Origin: Nitrospira sp.
GTDB taxonomy: Bacteria > Nitrospirota > Nitrospiria > Nitrospirales > Nitrospiraceae
Assembly: GCA_005116775.1 (NCBI GenBank)
Contig: SWDN01000005.1
Coordinates: 211,567-246,583 of the forward strand
Length of the DNA: 35,017 nt
Direction: 5' to 3'
Below are positions 24,700 through 33,370 of the stretch, one piece after another (position 1 is the stretch's first letter; each line of letters opens with the position of its first letter). The translations under genes and the position numbers were made by a program. The notes below the pieces were generated by a model. It had not been told where the DNA came from. It was given only the letters and a program-made list of their open reading frames with translations, and ran no database searches.

Positions 24700-25920
24700 A
24701 TGGCTACTTTTGCGTATGTCGGACGAACCAGATCTGGTGCCGTCAAGAAGGGCGAGTTGAGCGCAAAAACCCGAGATGAGGCGGTAGACCAACTTCGCAA
24801 GCAAAGTGTCGTCGTCACGAGCCTCCAAGAAAAAAAAGGTGGTGGGTTCGATCTCAGTAAAATCAGGCTTAGGTCAGGTCTCACCGACAAGGACCTGGTT
24901 GTCTTTACTCGGCAGTTCGGCACGATGATCAATGCGGGCTTGCCTCTGGTGCAATGTCTCGAAATCCTCTCGACCCAGTCTGAAAACAAGGTGCTGCGGG
25001 AGACCATTGGGGAAGTGAAGACTCAGGTGGAGGCGGGCTCGACCTTTTCGGATGCGTTACGCCGCCACCCGAAAGTCTTTGACGATCTCTATGTCAACCT
25101 CGTGCATGCAGGTGAAGTGGGTGGTTTGCTCGATACAATCTTGACTCGTCTCGCCAAATACATTGAAAAAGCAATGAAACTCAAAGGACAGATCAAATCT
25201 GCCATGATTTATCCTGCTTCGATCATGGGAGTTGCCGTCGTTGTTATCGCTGTGCTCATGCTGTTTGTCATTCCAATTTTTGCAAAGATGTTCCTTGAAC
25301 TGTCAGGCGGGAAAATGGGCTTGCCCGGCCCTACGCAACTAGTCATCGATATCAGCAACTTCTTTATCGCGTACTGGTATGTCATTCTTGGGGTAATTGT
25401 GGGAGCCGTTTTTGGCATTAAGAAATACTATGGAACCGTTCAAGGGCGGATGGTTATCGATAAGTTGCTTCTCAAGTTACCAGTGGTCGGAGACTTAATC
25501 AGAAAAGCCTCGGTTGCCAAGTTCACCCGTACGCTCGGAACGTTGCTTTCCAGTGGGGTCCCATTACTTGACGGGATGTCCATTTGCGCAAAGACCTCCG
25601 GGAATAAGGTTATTGAAGAGACGTTGTTCAACGCTCGCGTGAGTATCAGTGGTGGAAAGACCATTGCCGATCCCTTGGCTGCGAGCGGAGTTTTCCCGAA
25701 AATGGTGACGCACATGATTGCCGTTGGTGAGTCGACTGGCGCACTGGACGCGATGCTGGGAAAGATCGCGGATTTTTACGAAGATGAAGTTGATCAGGCC
25801 GTTGCCTCGTTGACGGCACTGCTTGAGCCGGCCATGATGGTGTTCTTGGGAGTTGTGATTGGGTTTATCGTGGTCGCAATGTATCTCCCGATCTTCAAGA
25901 TGGCGTCCGCAATTGGATAG
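24700..25920 (+). CDS. pilC: Type IV pilus inner-membrane platform protein PilC
   Basis: A 406-residue GspF/PilC family protein. Two T2SSF domains, about residues 70-195 and 270-395, each end in membrane helices, with a third helix region about 210-250. Signatures include FTRQFGTMINAGLPLVQCLEIL, LVHAGEVGGLLDTIL and FTRTLGTLLSSGVPLLDGM, MIAVGESTGALDAML. PilC couples the assembly and retraction ATPases to the pilus base. The ATG at 24700 has AAGGGTGAG ahead. pilB and pilT are not adjacent: the upstream neighbour is pgsA with a separate promoter. Confidence 0.95.
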   Translation: MATFAYVGRTRSGAVKKGELSAKTRDEAVDQLRKQSVVVTSLQEKKGGGFDLSKIRLRSGLTDKDLVVFTRQFGTMINAGLPLVQCLEILSTQSENKVLRETIGEVKTQVEAGSTFSDALRRHPKVFDDLYVNLVHAGEVGGLLDTILTRLAKYIEKAMKLKGQIKSAMIYPASIMGVAVVVIAVLMLFVIPIFAKMFLELSGGKMGLPGPTQLVIDISNFFIAYWYVILGVIVGAVFGIKKYYGTVQGRMVIDKLLLKLPVVGDLIRKASVAKFTRTLGTLLSSGVPLLDGMSICAKTSGNKVIEETLFNARVSISGGKTIADPLAASGVFPKMVTHMIAVGESTGALDAMLGKIADFYEDEVDQAVASLTALLEPAMMVFLGVVIGFIVVAMYLPIFKMASAIG

Positions 25921-26117
25921 AGGACAGCTTCGAGTTCGTTATTCATGGAGTTGGACCAGTCGAGTGTGACGGCCAAAGCTAGACGATTGGACGAGTTGCT
26001 CAGCGCCCGATAAAGTGTGTGAAGGTTTGGTTTCAGGCCTCAAATCCGAGGAGAGTAAAGACGCCCCATTGTTCTTCATGCCTTTCGGCTTTTTTCTTGC
26101 CTAGTGATTCTCCAATC

Positions 26118-27815
26118 ATGAATGATTTCAGGACAAGACTCTATTGGATCATGGGGCTTCGGATAGCCATCGTGACTCTGATACTCGGCCTATCGCTGAC
26201 CTTTCAAGCGGTGAAAGGCGGGTGGATCGAAACATTCTACGTCTTGATCATTGTCACATACGTTCTGACTATCCCCTCCGCCATTCTGCTTCGTGCGATT
26301 ACCACGCCTGCCGCGCTCACGGTATTTTTCTGGGCGCAGGTAGGGATCGACTTTCTGCTTGAAACGGTGCTGGTTGCCAGGACAGGAGGGGTCGAGAGTC
26401 CCTTCGCGGTGTTGTATGTCATGACGGTGGCAGTGGCCAGTCTTGTTCCTCGCCGACGAGTCGGGCTTCTTGCCGCATGCTTTTGTATTATTCTGTTCGG
26501 GCTCTTGACGAACATTCAAATGCATGGCCTGATTGAGGAATGGGGATGGCTGTCACCGAGTCGGCTGACCGTGCCAGAGACATTTCAAACCTTCGGTGTC
26601 TATGCCCTCGCTCTGCTTGTCGTTGGGATTCTGGGCGGTACCTTAACCGAACAGCTTCAGCAAGCTGATCGGTCTTTGCGCGAGAAGGAACAGGGACTCA
26701 CTCGTCTCCAGGTCTTTCACGAGAATATCGTTCACAGCATCAGTAGCGGCGTGTTTACGGCAGATGCCTTGGGGCGCATTACCTCGTTCAACCCAGCGGC
26801 ACAGGAAGCGACTGGGTACACGATCACTCACGTGGTCGGGCGGCCCTGGCGCGAGGTCTTCAACTGGCATCCGAACCAAGAATCAGATGAGCCACTCAGT
26901 GGCGCCGTGGCGACGACGAAACGATTCGAAGTGGAATGTAAGCGCGCTGACGGCAATCGTCTGATTCTCGGCATGACGCTTTCCCCGCTGCACGAGCAGG
27001 GAAAACAGGCAGGTTTGGTTGGTGTGTTCAAAGATCTGACACAGATTCGGGACCTTGAAGAGGAGATGCGGCGCAAGGAGTGGCTGGCAAGTTTGGGTGA
27101 GATGTCTGCTGGGATGGCTCATGAGATTCGAAACCCACTTGGCGCGTTGGCAGGCGCAATGCAAATGCTCAGAAAAGATGCCATGGAAGACGAAACCGAC
27201 CGCCGGTTGATGGACATTGCAATTCGAGAGGCCACCAGGCTCGACAATATTATTACCGAATTTCTCCAGTATGCCCGCCCACCGGCGCTGAATCTCGCAG
27301 AGCACGATCTTAATAAAGTACTTGCTGAGACGCTCGATCTCGTTCAACATGAAGCGCGAACACGTTCCAAGATCAAAATCGTTACGTCTCTGGCAACCGG
27401 GTCTCTCACGGCCTTGGTCGATCAAGATCAGCTCCGGCAGGTCTTTTGGAATATGGCGACGAACGCATTTGAAGCGATGCCGGATGGAGGACAGTTGACG
27501 ATCTCGACGAGTTGCCGACATATCGATGCAGGCGGCCGTAAGGGTGATGTCATCGAAGTTGCGTTTCAAGACACTGGGGAAGGTATCCCACTACAGAATT
27601 TTGACAAGATCTTTCTCCCGTTTTTTACGACGAAAAAAGAAGGGTCCGGGTTGGGTCTTGCGGCGGTGCATCGTATCGTCGATCTCCACGGGGGATGGAT
27701 CAAGGTCGAGAGTCAGGAGCGCCAAGGTTCACGGTTTGTCGTCTGTATGCCGCGTTCAGGGGATGCCGGAGTGCGGCTTTGGCATGAGGGGCGGACGCCA
27801 TGGAAAAGATCCTAG
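26118..27815 (+). CDS. PilS-like sensor histidine kinase
   Basis: A 565-residue membrane sensor. The N-terminal 175 residues hold about six membrane helices, as in PilS. A PAS domain follows (about 195-310, FTADALGRITSFNPAAQEATGY), then HisKA with H335 in MAHEIRNPLGALAG, and HATPase_c with N445/N449 (N box), D485-T-G-E-G (G1) and GSGLGLA near 509-515 (G2). The cognate regulator overlaps its 3' end by 16 bp. PilS/PilR pairs control pilin transcription through sigma-54, and the neighbouring pilC supports that. The ATG at 26118 begins the first helix; the open frame extends back to 26019. The 197 bp in front contain no clear terminator. Confidence 0.9.
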   Translation: MNDFRTRLYWIMGLRIAIVTLILGLSLTFQAVKGGWIETFYVLIIVTYVLTIPSAILLRAITTPAALTVFFWAQVGIDFLLETVLVARTGGVESPFAVLYVMTVAVASLVPRRRVGLLAACFCIILFGLLTNIQMHGLIEEWGWLSPSRLTVPETFQTFGVYALALLVVGILGGTLTEQLQQADRSLREKEQGLTRLQVFHENIVHSISSGVFTADALGRITSFNPAAQEATGYTITHVVGRPWREVFNWHPNQESDEPLSGAVATTKRFEVECKRADGNRLILGMTLSPLHEQGKQAGLVGVFKDLTQIRDLEEEMRRKEWLASLGEMSAGMAHEIRNPLGALAGAMQMLRKDAMEDETDRRLMDIAIREATRLDNIITEFLQYARPPALNLAEHDLNKVLAETLDLVQHEARTRSKIKIVTSLATGSLTALVDQDQLRQVFWNMATNAFEAMPDGGQLTISTSCRHIDAGGRKGDVIEVAFQDTGEGIPLQNFDKIFLPFFTTKKEGSGLGLAAVHRIVDLHGGWIKVESQERQGSRFVVCMPRSGDAGVRLWHEGRTPWKRS

Positions 27816-29230
27816 TTGTCGATGATGAAAAGGGACTGCGAGAAGTCCTGAGCATCATGCTCAAGCGCGCGGGCTATGCGGTGACCGAAGCGTCAGACGG
27901 CGAAGAGGCCATCGGTCATGTGGGCAAGGAAATCTTCGATCTCGTCATCACCGACCTCCGTATGCCGAAAGCCGACGGTATGGCGGTCCTGAAGGCGGTA
28001 AAATCTTCTTCTCCTGAAACCGTGGTCCTCGTGATTACGGCATTCGCAACCGCGGACTCAGCAGTCGATGCCATGAAACAGGGCGCGTACGATTACTTGA
28101 CCAAGCCGTTCCAGGTCGATGAAGTCCAGTTGATTATCCGCAATGCCCTGGAGAAACGGCGTCTCTCAACCGAGAACATCCTTTTAAAGCGTGAAATGGC
28201 GAGCCAGTCTTCGTTTGCGCAGATTGTGGGACAAAGCGAGAGTATGCAAAAGGTGTTCGACGTGGTGCGAAAAGTTGCGGACGCCAAGAGCAATGTGCTG
28301 ATTTGTGGAGAGAGTGGAACGGGAAAAGAGTTGGTGGCGCGCGCGATTCACTATAATAGCGCCAGAAGTACGATGCCGTTTGTGGCGGTGAATTGCAGCG
28401 CAGTGCCTGAGACATTACTTGAAAGCGAACTCTTCGGCCACATGAAGGGGTCCTTTACCGGCGCGATGGCCAATAAAGCGGGGTTATTCGAAGTGGCCAA
28501 CGGCGGAACGATCTTTTTGGATGAGATTGGCGACACCACCCCGACGATTCAAGTCAAGCTGTTGCGTGTCATTCAGGAGCGGGAGTTTCGGCGTGTGGGC
28601 GGCACCCAGGATGTCAAAGTTGATGTGCGCATTGTTGCTGCGACCAATAAAGATCTTGAAAAAGCCGTAGCGGACGGCTCATTTCGGGAAGATTTATACT
28701 ACCGGTTAGATGTAATACCGATCAGGCTCCCACCGTTACGGCTTCGAACAGGCGATATTCCTCTTCTTGTGAAACACTTCATTGAGAAGTTTTCACAGGA
28801 AAGTGGCAAGCCGGCTCCCGTCTTGACATCGGAAGCCATGCATGTGTTGTTGGGCCATGAGTGGCGCGGCAACGTGCGCGAGCTCGAAAACCTGATGGAG
28901 CGCGTGGTCACCTTTTCTACCGGTGTGCCTATTTCGGGCGAGGATATTCGTGGGTGGCTTCATAGGATCGTGACTCCTCAGCAGCAGGGTGTGCCTGCCG
29001 ACTTGCCGGAGGACGGGTTGGATTTAGAAGGCCTTATCAACGGCATTGAAAAAGACCTGCTCTTGAAGGCGCTCGAACGGACCATGTGGGATCCTCCGCC
29101 AAGCGCATCACCGCGGTCATTCCGTATTTTGGCTATGCCCGTCAGGATCGCAAAGATCAGCCCCGTGTGCCGATCTCGGCGAAACTTGTGGCCGATCTCA
29201 TCAGCACTGCCGGCACCGATCGCGTGCTGA
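27800..29230 (+). CDS. PilR-like sigma-54 response regulator, C-terminus replaced at a junction
   Basis: An NtrC/PilR-type activator. The receiver domain (1-120) has phospho-acceptor D52 (ITDLRMP) and K102. The AAA+ domain (about 140-370) has Walker A GESGTGKE at 170-177, Walker [11 protein letters not shown], and a sigma-54 contact loop GSFTGA at 217-222 in place of GAFTGA. After ALERTMW (residue 430, base 29089) the family sequence stops. Where the Fis-type helix-turn-helix should follow, the next 46 codons read prs DNA in the wrong frame, up to a stop at 29230. The DNA-binding domain is therefore missing. Such a protein might still act from solution with sigma-54, but the join is more likely a deletion or assembly fault. 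Confidence 0.85.
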   Translation: MEKILVVDDEKGLREVLSIMLKRAGYAVTEASDGEEAIGHVGKEIFDLVITDLRMPKADGMAVLKAVKSSSPETVVLVITAFATADSAVDAMKQGAYDYLTKPFQVDEVQLIIRNALEKRRLSTENILLKREMASQSSFAQIVGQSESMQKVFDVVRKVADAKSNVLICGESGTGKELVARAIHYNSARSTMPFVAVNCSAVPETLLESELFGHMKGSFTGAMANKAGLFEVANGGTIFLDEIGDTTPTIQVKLLRVIQEREFRRVGGTQDVKVDVRIVAATNKDLEKAVADGSFREDLYYRLDVIPIRLPPLRLRTGDIPLLVKHFIEKFSQESGKPAPVLTSEAMHVLLGHEWRGNVRELENLMERVVTFSTGVPISGEDIRGWLHRIVTPQQQGVPADLPEDGLDLEGLINGIEKDLLLKALERTMWDPPPSASPRSFRILAMPVRIAKISPVCRSRRNLWPISSALPAPIAC

Positions 29231-29793
29231 CGATGGATCTTCATGCGGGGCAGATCCAGGGATTCTTCAATCTGCCGGTGGACCATCTCTATGCGCTGCC
29301 AGTCTTGCTGGATTACATCACCAAGAAGAAGGTGAATGACTTGGTCGTTGTCTCGCCGGACGCCGGCGGTGTCGAGCGAGCTCGTGCCTTTGCGAAACGA
29401 CTCGAAGCGAGTTTGGCGATTATCGACAAACGGCGTGAAGGGCCGAATCAGACGGCGATTATGAACATCATCGGAGATGTCGAAGGGAAGAGTGCGCTCT
29501 TATTAGACGACATGATCGACACGGCCGGGACCATTGTGAAGGGAGCGCAGGCCTGTATGGATCGCGGGGCTCGGGAAGTCTGGACTGCCTGCACCCACGC
29601 GGTGCTCACCGGCCCGGCATTGGAACGGATTCAGCAATCCTGTCTGAAGCAAGTGATCGTGACCAATTCGATTCCGTTACGAGGCAAAGAGCTCATTTGC
29701 CCGAAGTTACATCAATTGTCGATTGCGCCGCTGTTAGGCGAGGCGATCAGACGAATCCATGAAGATGAGTCGGTCAGTTCATTGTTTGCCTAG
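29086..29793 (+). CDS. prs: Ribose-phosphate pyrophosphokinase Prs, N-terminally truncated
   Basis: Only about 235 residues are present; the family has about 310-320. Homology starts abruptly at [19 protein letters not shown] (from about 29092), directly after the regulator sequence. The first 80 or so residues are missing, including the FSDGE region of the N-terminal half. What remains is normal: [37 protein letters not shown], the flexible loop DKRREGPNQ, and the PRPP loop [16 protein letters not shown] synthetase is essential for nucleotides, histidine and tryptophan, so a gene broken like this would require another copy. The apparent GTG start at 29086 lies in the join and has no ribosome binding site. 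Confidence 0.85.
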   Translation: MGSSAKRITAVIPYFGYARQDRKDQPRVPISAKLVADLISTAGTDRVLTMDLHAGQIQGFFNLPVDHLYALPVLLDYITKKKVNDLVVVSPDAGGVERARAFAKRLEASLAIIDKRREGPNQTAIMNIIGDVEGKSALLLDDMIDTAGTIVKGAQACMDRGAREVWTACTHAVLTGPALERIQQSCLKQVIVTNSIPLRGKELICPKLHQLSIAPLLGEAIRRIHEDESVSSLFA

Positions 29794-29843
29794 CGTAAGA
29801 CCGAGGCATCGAGAGATCAGCGAGAAGGGGACGGAGGACAATC

Positions 29844-30884
29844 ATGAAGTTCGATTTGGCAGTCACAGTACGAGAGAAAACGGGAAAAGGTGCGGCACGC
29901 CAGCTTCGGCGAGAGGGCAAAGTCCCTGGCGTGTTGTATGGGCAGGGCGAATGTCTGCTCTTGACGATCGAACCGGATAGCCTGGTGAAGATTTTGAAGG
30001 CACAGGCTGGGGGAGCCGCGCTCGTGTCGCTCACACTCACCGGCGCAAAGTCGAAACCGAACCGGACCGCATTGTTACGCGATTTCCAGGTCGATCCGGT
30101 CGAAGGGCATGTGTTGCATGCAGACCTGTTTGAAATCTCCATGGATAAAGCGATTCGCGTGAAGGTGCCTCTGCATTTGACCGGTGGAGTGCCGGCTGGC
30201 GTGAAAGAAGGCGGTATTCTTCATCACAATATGCGTGAGTTGCATATTGAGTGTCTGCCGGGGACATTGCCGGACTTTATCGAAGTCGATGCCTCGGGGC
30301 TTGCCATTGCGCAAGGTGGCGCTGCCTATGCCCAAACCCGCCACAACGTCGGCATGTGGGTCATCGAGCGGGCTGCGGCTCGATGGTCCATCCGTCTCGC
30401 CAAGCGCAGTATGGCTCATCGTGGGTCGGGACGGCTTGGATCGGAACTCTTAGAACTTGCCGGTACCCTCGACTGGATGAACATCACAGGTCCTCCGCTC
30501 AAAGGACTCCTGCGGGAGTATTCGCTGACCGCCGACGACCTGATTCTTATCCATGACGATCTCGATCTCGGTCTGGGGCGTCTCAGGATCAAACAAGCCG
30601 GTGGGCACGGGGGACATAATGGAATCAAGTCGATCATCGACGCAATTGGAACACCCCAGTTTGTGCGGGTCAAGGTCGGAATCGGCCGACCGGCGCCGCG
30701 CCAGGATTCAGCAGACTATGTGCTGGAGCCGTTCACGAAAGAGGAAGTCGAGATAGTGAGTCCCTGTCTCGACCGTGCCGTCGATGCGTTGGAATGTCTG
30801 ATCCATCGTGGAACGGCCGTGGCCATGAATCAGTTTAATGTGCGGGAGAAGCCTGAAGAAGATGAGGGGATACTGCCAGGCTGA
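29844..30884 (+). CDS. rplY: Chimeric ORF: ribosomal protein L25 (CTC/TL5 type) fused to peptidyl-tRNA hydrolase
   Basis: One 346-codon frame joins two proteins. Residues 1-155 are L25/TL5: the 5S rRNA-binding domain (REKTGKGAARQLRREGKVPGVLYG) and most of the CTC beta domain up to LPDFIEVDASGLAI. From about residue 158 the sequence is peptidyl-tRNA hydrolase: YAQTRHNVGMWVIERAA, with catalytic H167 (E. coli His20), N213 (Asn68), D238 (Asp93) and N259 (Asn114). The L25 C-terminus and the first residues of Pth are missing, including the GLGNPG loop with the Asn10 equivalent. L25 binds 5S rRNA; Pth frees peptides from tRNA. rplY and pth are commonly adjacent, so the fusion looks like an in-frame internal deletion. 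A good GGAGG site precedes the ATG. Confidence 0.88.
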   Translation: MKFDLAVTVREKTGKGAARQLRREGKVPGVLYGQGECLLLTIEPDSLVKILKAQAGGAALVSLTLTGAKSKPNRTALLRDFQVDPVEGHVLHADLFEISMDKAIRVKVPLHLTGGVPAGVKEGGILHHNMRELHIECLPGTLPDFIEVDASGLAIAQGGAAYAQTRHNVGMWVIERAAARWSIRLAKRSMAHRGSGRLGSELLELAGTLDWMNITGPPLKGLLREYSLTADDLILIHDDLDLGLGRLRIKQAGGHGGHNGIKSIIDAIGTPQFVRVKVGIGRPAPRQDSADYVLEPFTKEEVEIVSPCLDRAVDALECLIHRGTAVAMNQFNVREKPEEDEGILPG

Positions 30885-30946
30885 CTCTTTGCTCGCGCAA
30901 CGCGCGGCCTGAGAAGGCCCTCGTTGGACGCGCGCAGTCAGAGTCA
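30882..30946. repeat. 65-bp imperfect palindrome between pth and ychF
   Basis: Nested complementary arms: TGACTCT (30882-30888)/AGAGTCA (30940-30946), CGCGC (30894-30898)/GCGCG (30930-30934), AACG (30899-30902)/CGTT (30922-30925) and GGCCT (30906-30910)/AGGCC (30915-30919) around a GAGA tetraloop. The left end covers the pth stop codon. There is no T-run. It resembles a REP-type element or a large mRNA structure. Confidence 0.65.
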
Positions 30947-31005
30947 ACCCGGCTGCATCCCCGTGAGCAAGGCTCTCTGCATCGTAGAAGAGTGAGTGAG
31001 GAACA

Positions 31006-32097
31006 ATGGGACTTTGTTGTGGCATGATCGGACTTCCGAACGTGGGGAAGACCACCGTCTTCAACGCGCTCACTGGCAGCGGTGCATTAGCGGCGAACTA
31101 TCCTTTCGCGACCGTCGATCCCAATACCGGCATCGCTCTGGTGCCTGACCCGAGACTCCAAGTCCTCACCGATCTCTTCAAGTCCAAGAAGACGACCTAT
31201 AGCACACTAGAGGTACGCGATATTGCGGGCTTGGTCGAAGGGGCAAGCAAGGGCGAAGGTCTCGGCAATCAGTTTCTTGGACATATTCGAGAAGTCGACG
31301 CGCTCCTCCACGTCGTTCGCTGTTTCCAAGGAACGGATGTCGTGCACGTCAGTGGAGGGGTGAACCCTCTTCGTGACATCGGCATCATTGAAACCGAGTT
31401 GCTGTTGGCCGATCTCGACACGCTCGATCGGCGGAAGCAAAAGACGGAAAAGAAAGTTCGAGCCGGCGATAAGAAAGCTGCGTTCGAGGTGGCATTCATC
31501 GACAAACTGATCGGACTGCTCGACAAGGGCGAGTGGCTGGGCAATCTGACCTACACTCCCGAAGAGCGTGTGGTGCTCGACGAATGTCAATTGCTGGCGG
31601 CAAAACCGGTGCTCTTCGTGGCCAATGTATCGGAGCAGGCCAGCGCCGATGAGGCGATGGTGAAGGCGGTGCGAGAGTTTGCCGACAAGCGCGGCGCGCG
31701 TGTCGTCACGATCTGCGGCCAACTCGAAGCCGAACTCTCCACACTTCCTGAAAGCGAGCGGCTGGACTTTCTGAAGGAAATGGGGCTCACGGAATCGGGG
31801 CTCGTCCGGTTGACCCGTGAGGCCTATACGTTGTTGAACATCGTGACCTTCTTCACGGCAGGGGAAATCGAATCCCGCGCCTGGCCGATTCCGAAAAACA
31901 TGAAGGCGCCGCAAGCTGCCGGGAAAATTCACTCTGACATGGAGCGAGGCTTCATCCGCGCCGAAGTCTATCACTACGACGACCTGATGGCCTGCGGGTC
32001 AGAGGCAAAGGTGAAGGAGAAGGGGCTGTTTCGGCTGGAAGGCAAAGATTACGTGATTAAGGAAGCCGACATCGTGTATTTCCGATTCAACGTATAG
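31006..32097 (+). CDS. ychF: Redox-regulated ATPase YchF (Obg/OLA1 family)
   Basis: A complete 363-residue P-loop NTPase that binds the ribosome. The P-loop GLPNVGKTT lies at residues 9-17, followed by NYPFATVDPNTG (switch I), DIAGLVEGASKGEGLGNQFL (switch II), and NVSE in place of the usual NKxD, as expected for the ATP-preferring YchF branch. A helical insertion (about 130-200) follows, and then the C-terminal TGS domain ([18 protein letters not shown] to [14 protein letters not shown]). The ribosome binding site GTGAGGAAC precedes ATG 31006. The last 408 bp have a second, diverged copy about 1.1 kb downstream. Confidence 0.96.
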   Translation: MGLCCGMIGLPNVGKTTVFNALTGSGALAANYPFATVDPNTGIALVPDPRLQVLTDLFKSKKTTYSTLEVRDIAGLVEGASKGEGLGNQFLGHIREVDALLHVVRCFQGTDVVHVSGGVNPLRDIGIIETELLLADLDTLDRRKQKTEKKVRAGDKKAAFEVAFIDKLIGLLDKGEWLGNLTYTPEERVVLDECQLLAAKPVLFVANVSEQASADEAMVKAVREFADKRGARVVTICGQLEAELSTLPESERLDFLKEMGLTESGLVRLTREAYTLLNIVTFFTAGEIESRAWPIPKNMKAPQAAGKIHSDMERGFIRAEVYHYDDLMACGSEAKVKEKGLFRLEGKDYVIKEADIVYFRFNV

Positions 32098-32169
32098 AGG
32101 AACGGCCTCAGGGCGTAAATAAACCCGCCTCATCTCTCAACGGCTCAACCCGGTATGGAGGTTAGCCGT

Positions 32170-32757
32170 ATGCGGCAGATCGGAACTCGTGCAAGACTGT
32201 GCTATGCAATCGCCTTCTGGTTATTGATCGCTATGGGCGGATCATCTCTCGATGCTGGAGTGTTAAGGCCGGAAACCCTGGTGTTGAGGGGTGGGTTCAG
32301 CGGCGGTTCGCCGATCGGCGAGGAGGAGATGGTCGATTTTCATCAAGCGGACCTGGCAATAACTGCGCGGCTTCCCTGGGAGCGGGAAATCGGAACCGGC
32401 TGGATTCTGGGGGCTCGCCTCCTAGCCTCTGCGGGCATGCTCCGAGGGGCTCAGGAGACCAAGGGATTGTTCACGTTGGTGCCGTTGGACGTCATGTTCG
32501 GTCGGAAGGATGGACTGCTCGCCATTGACATGGGTGTGGGTGGGGCGTTGGTCAGTGACTACCGGTTTGGCCAGCAGAACTTCGGCGGGCCGTTTCAATT
32601 CGTGTGGACCTTCGGCGTGACTAGCCGATTCTTAGGCCCGATTGGGGCGGGCTATCATTTTCAGCACTATTCCGACGCGACAATATACGGATCAGATAGC
32701 CGAGGCGCCGATTTGCATCTCTTTGAACTCATCTACTGGTTTGGGACAGGCGAATGA
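32170..32757 (+). CDS. PagL-like lipid A 3-O-deacylase / acyloxyacyl hydrolase family outer-membrane protein
   Basis: A 195-residue exported protein. A signal peptide spans about 1-30 (RARLCYAIAFWLLIAMGGSSLDAG). Alternating hydrophobic strands typical of an eight-stranded barrel follow. The C-terminal part GAGYHFQHYSDATIYGSDSRG matches the PagL active-site segment: H166-x-S168, followed by Asp in place of Asn, and it ends with the short hydrophobic strand LFELIYWF. PagL enzymes remove the 3-O-acyl chain of lipid A. I chose ATG 32170 because GGAGG lies eight bases before it; ATG 32155 is the alternative. The gene is flanked on both sides by copies of the ychF 3' end. The assignment is by motif only. 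Confidence 0.65.
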   Translation: MRQIGTRARLCYAIAFWLLIAMGGSSLDAGVLRPETLVLRGGFSGGSPIGEEEMVDFHQADLAITARLPWEREIGTGWILGARLLASAGMLRGAQETKGLFTLVPLDVMFGRKDGLLAIDMGVGGALVSDYRFGQQNFGGPFQFVWTFGVTSRFLGPIGAGYHFQHYSDATIYGSDSRGADLHLFELIYWFGTGE

Positions 32758-32802
32758 ACCTACATTGTTCGTCAGCGCTCGACTCTAGGCCGGGTCGAAG
32801 TT

Positions 32803-33209
32803 CGCGGCGCGCGCGTCGTCACGATCTGCGGCCAGCTCGAAGCTGAACTCTCCACATTGCCCGAATCTGAACGAACCGACTTTTTGAAAGAGATGGGGCT
32901 CACGGAATCAGGCCTTGTACGGCTGACTCGTGAAGCCTATACGTTGCTGAGCATCGTGACCTTCTTCACCGCCGGTGAAATTGAATCCCGCGCCTGGCCG
33001 ATCCGAAAAACATGAAGGCGCCGCAGGCGGCCGGCAAGATCCACTCCGACATGGAGCGTGGCTTCATCCGCGCCGAGGCCTATCATTACGACGATCTACT
33101 GGCCTGCGGGTCGGAGGCAAAGGTGAAGGAAAAGGGGTTGTTCCGCCTCGAAGGCAAAGATTACGTCATCAAGGAAGCGGACATAGTCTACTTCAGGTTT
33201 AATGTGTAA
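32803..33209 (+). pseudogene. Displaced, diverged 3' fragment of ychF with a frameshift
   Basis: Bases 32803-33209 align with 31690-32097 of the intact ychF, covering the end of the G-domain and the TGS domain. Differences are mostly at third codon positions; amino-acid changes are few (for example Leu to Thr in SERTDF, Asn to Ser in LLSIV, Met to Leu in DDLLAC). One base is missing near 33002 (GCCGATCCG against GCCGATTCCG), which breaks the frame. An apparent 65-codon frame from 33012 is only the tail. There is no 5' half and no start signal. It is a remnant, not a gene. Confidence 0.9.
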
Positions 33210-33370
33210 CGGACGACCGAAGGTGCCCTACAACTGTATTCCTTGTTTAGGTTCTTGTTTGATGGCCTTTTGCGCAGCCCACACGGATCAATCTAGGTTC
33301 CACTTTCTTCTCCAGCAAGGTTATGGTTGGCCACCTCTTCATGCGTCTCAATAGAGTTGGGAGGTGGAAA
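33210..33370. other. Non-coding stretch between the ychF remnant and the small membrane protein gene
   Basis: No gene is seen. It contains a 7-bp inverted repeat (CCACCTC/GAGGTGG, about 33330-33366) with a loop of some 22 bases, lying just beyond the stop of the minus-strand gene. There is no T-run, so a terminator cannot be claimed. Confidence 0.4.

Noticed and set aside
25945-26013. 22-codon frame between pilC and the sensor kinase
   Set aside because: It reads plausibly as a charged helix but has no ribosome binding site and is too short to support; it could be a gene remnant.
26076-26100. GCC-TTTC-GGC followed by TTTTTT, considered as a terminator after pilC
   Set aside because: The stem is only three base pairs long, too weak for intrinsic termination.
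33012-33209. Separate 65-residue protein identical in style to the YchF C-terminus
   Set aside because: It is the in-frame tail of the frameshifted ychF remnant and has no start signal of its own.
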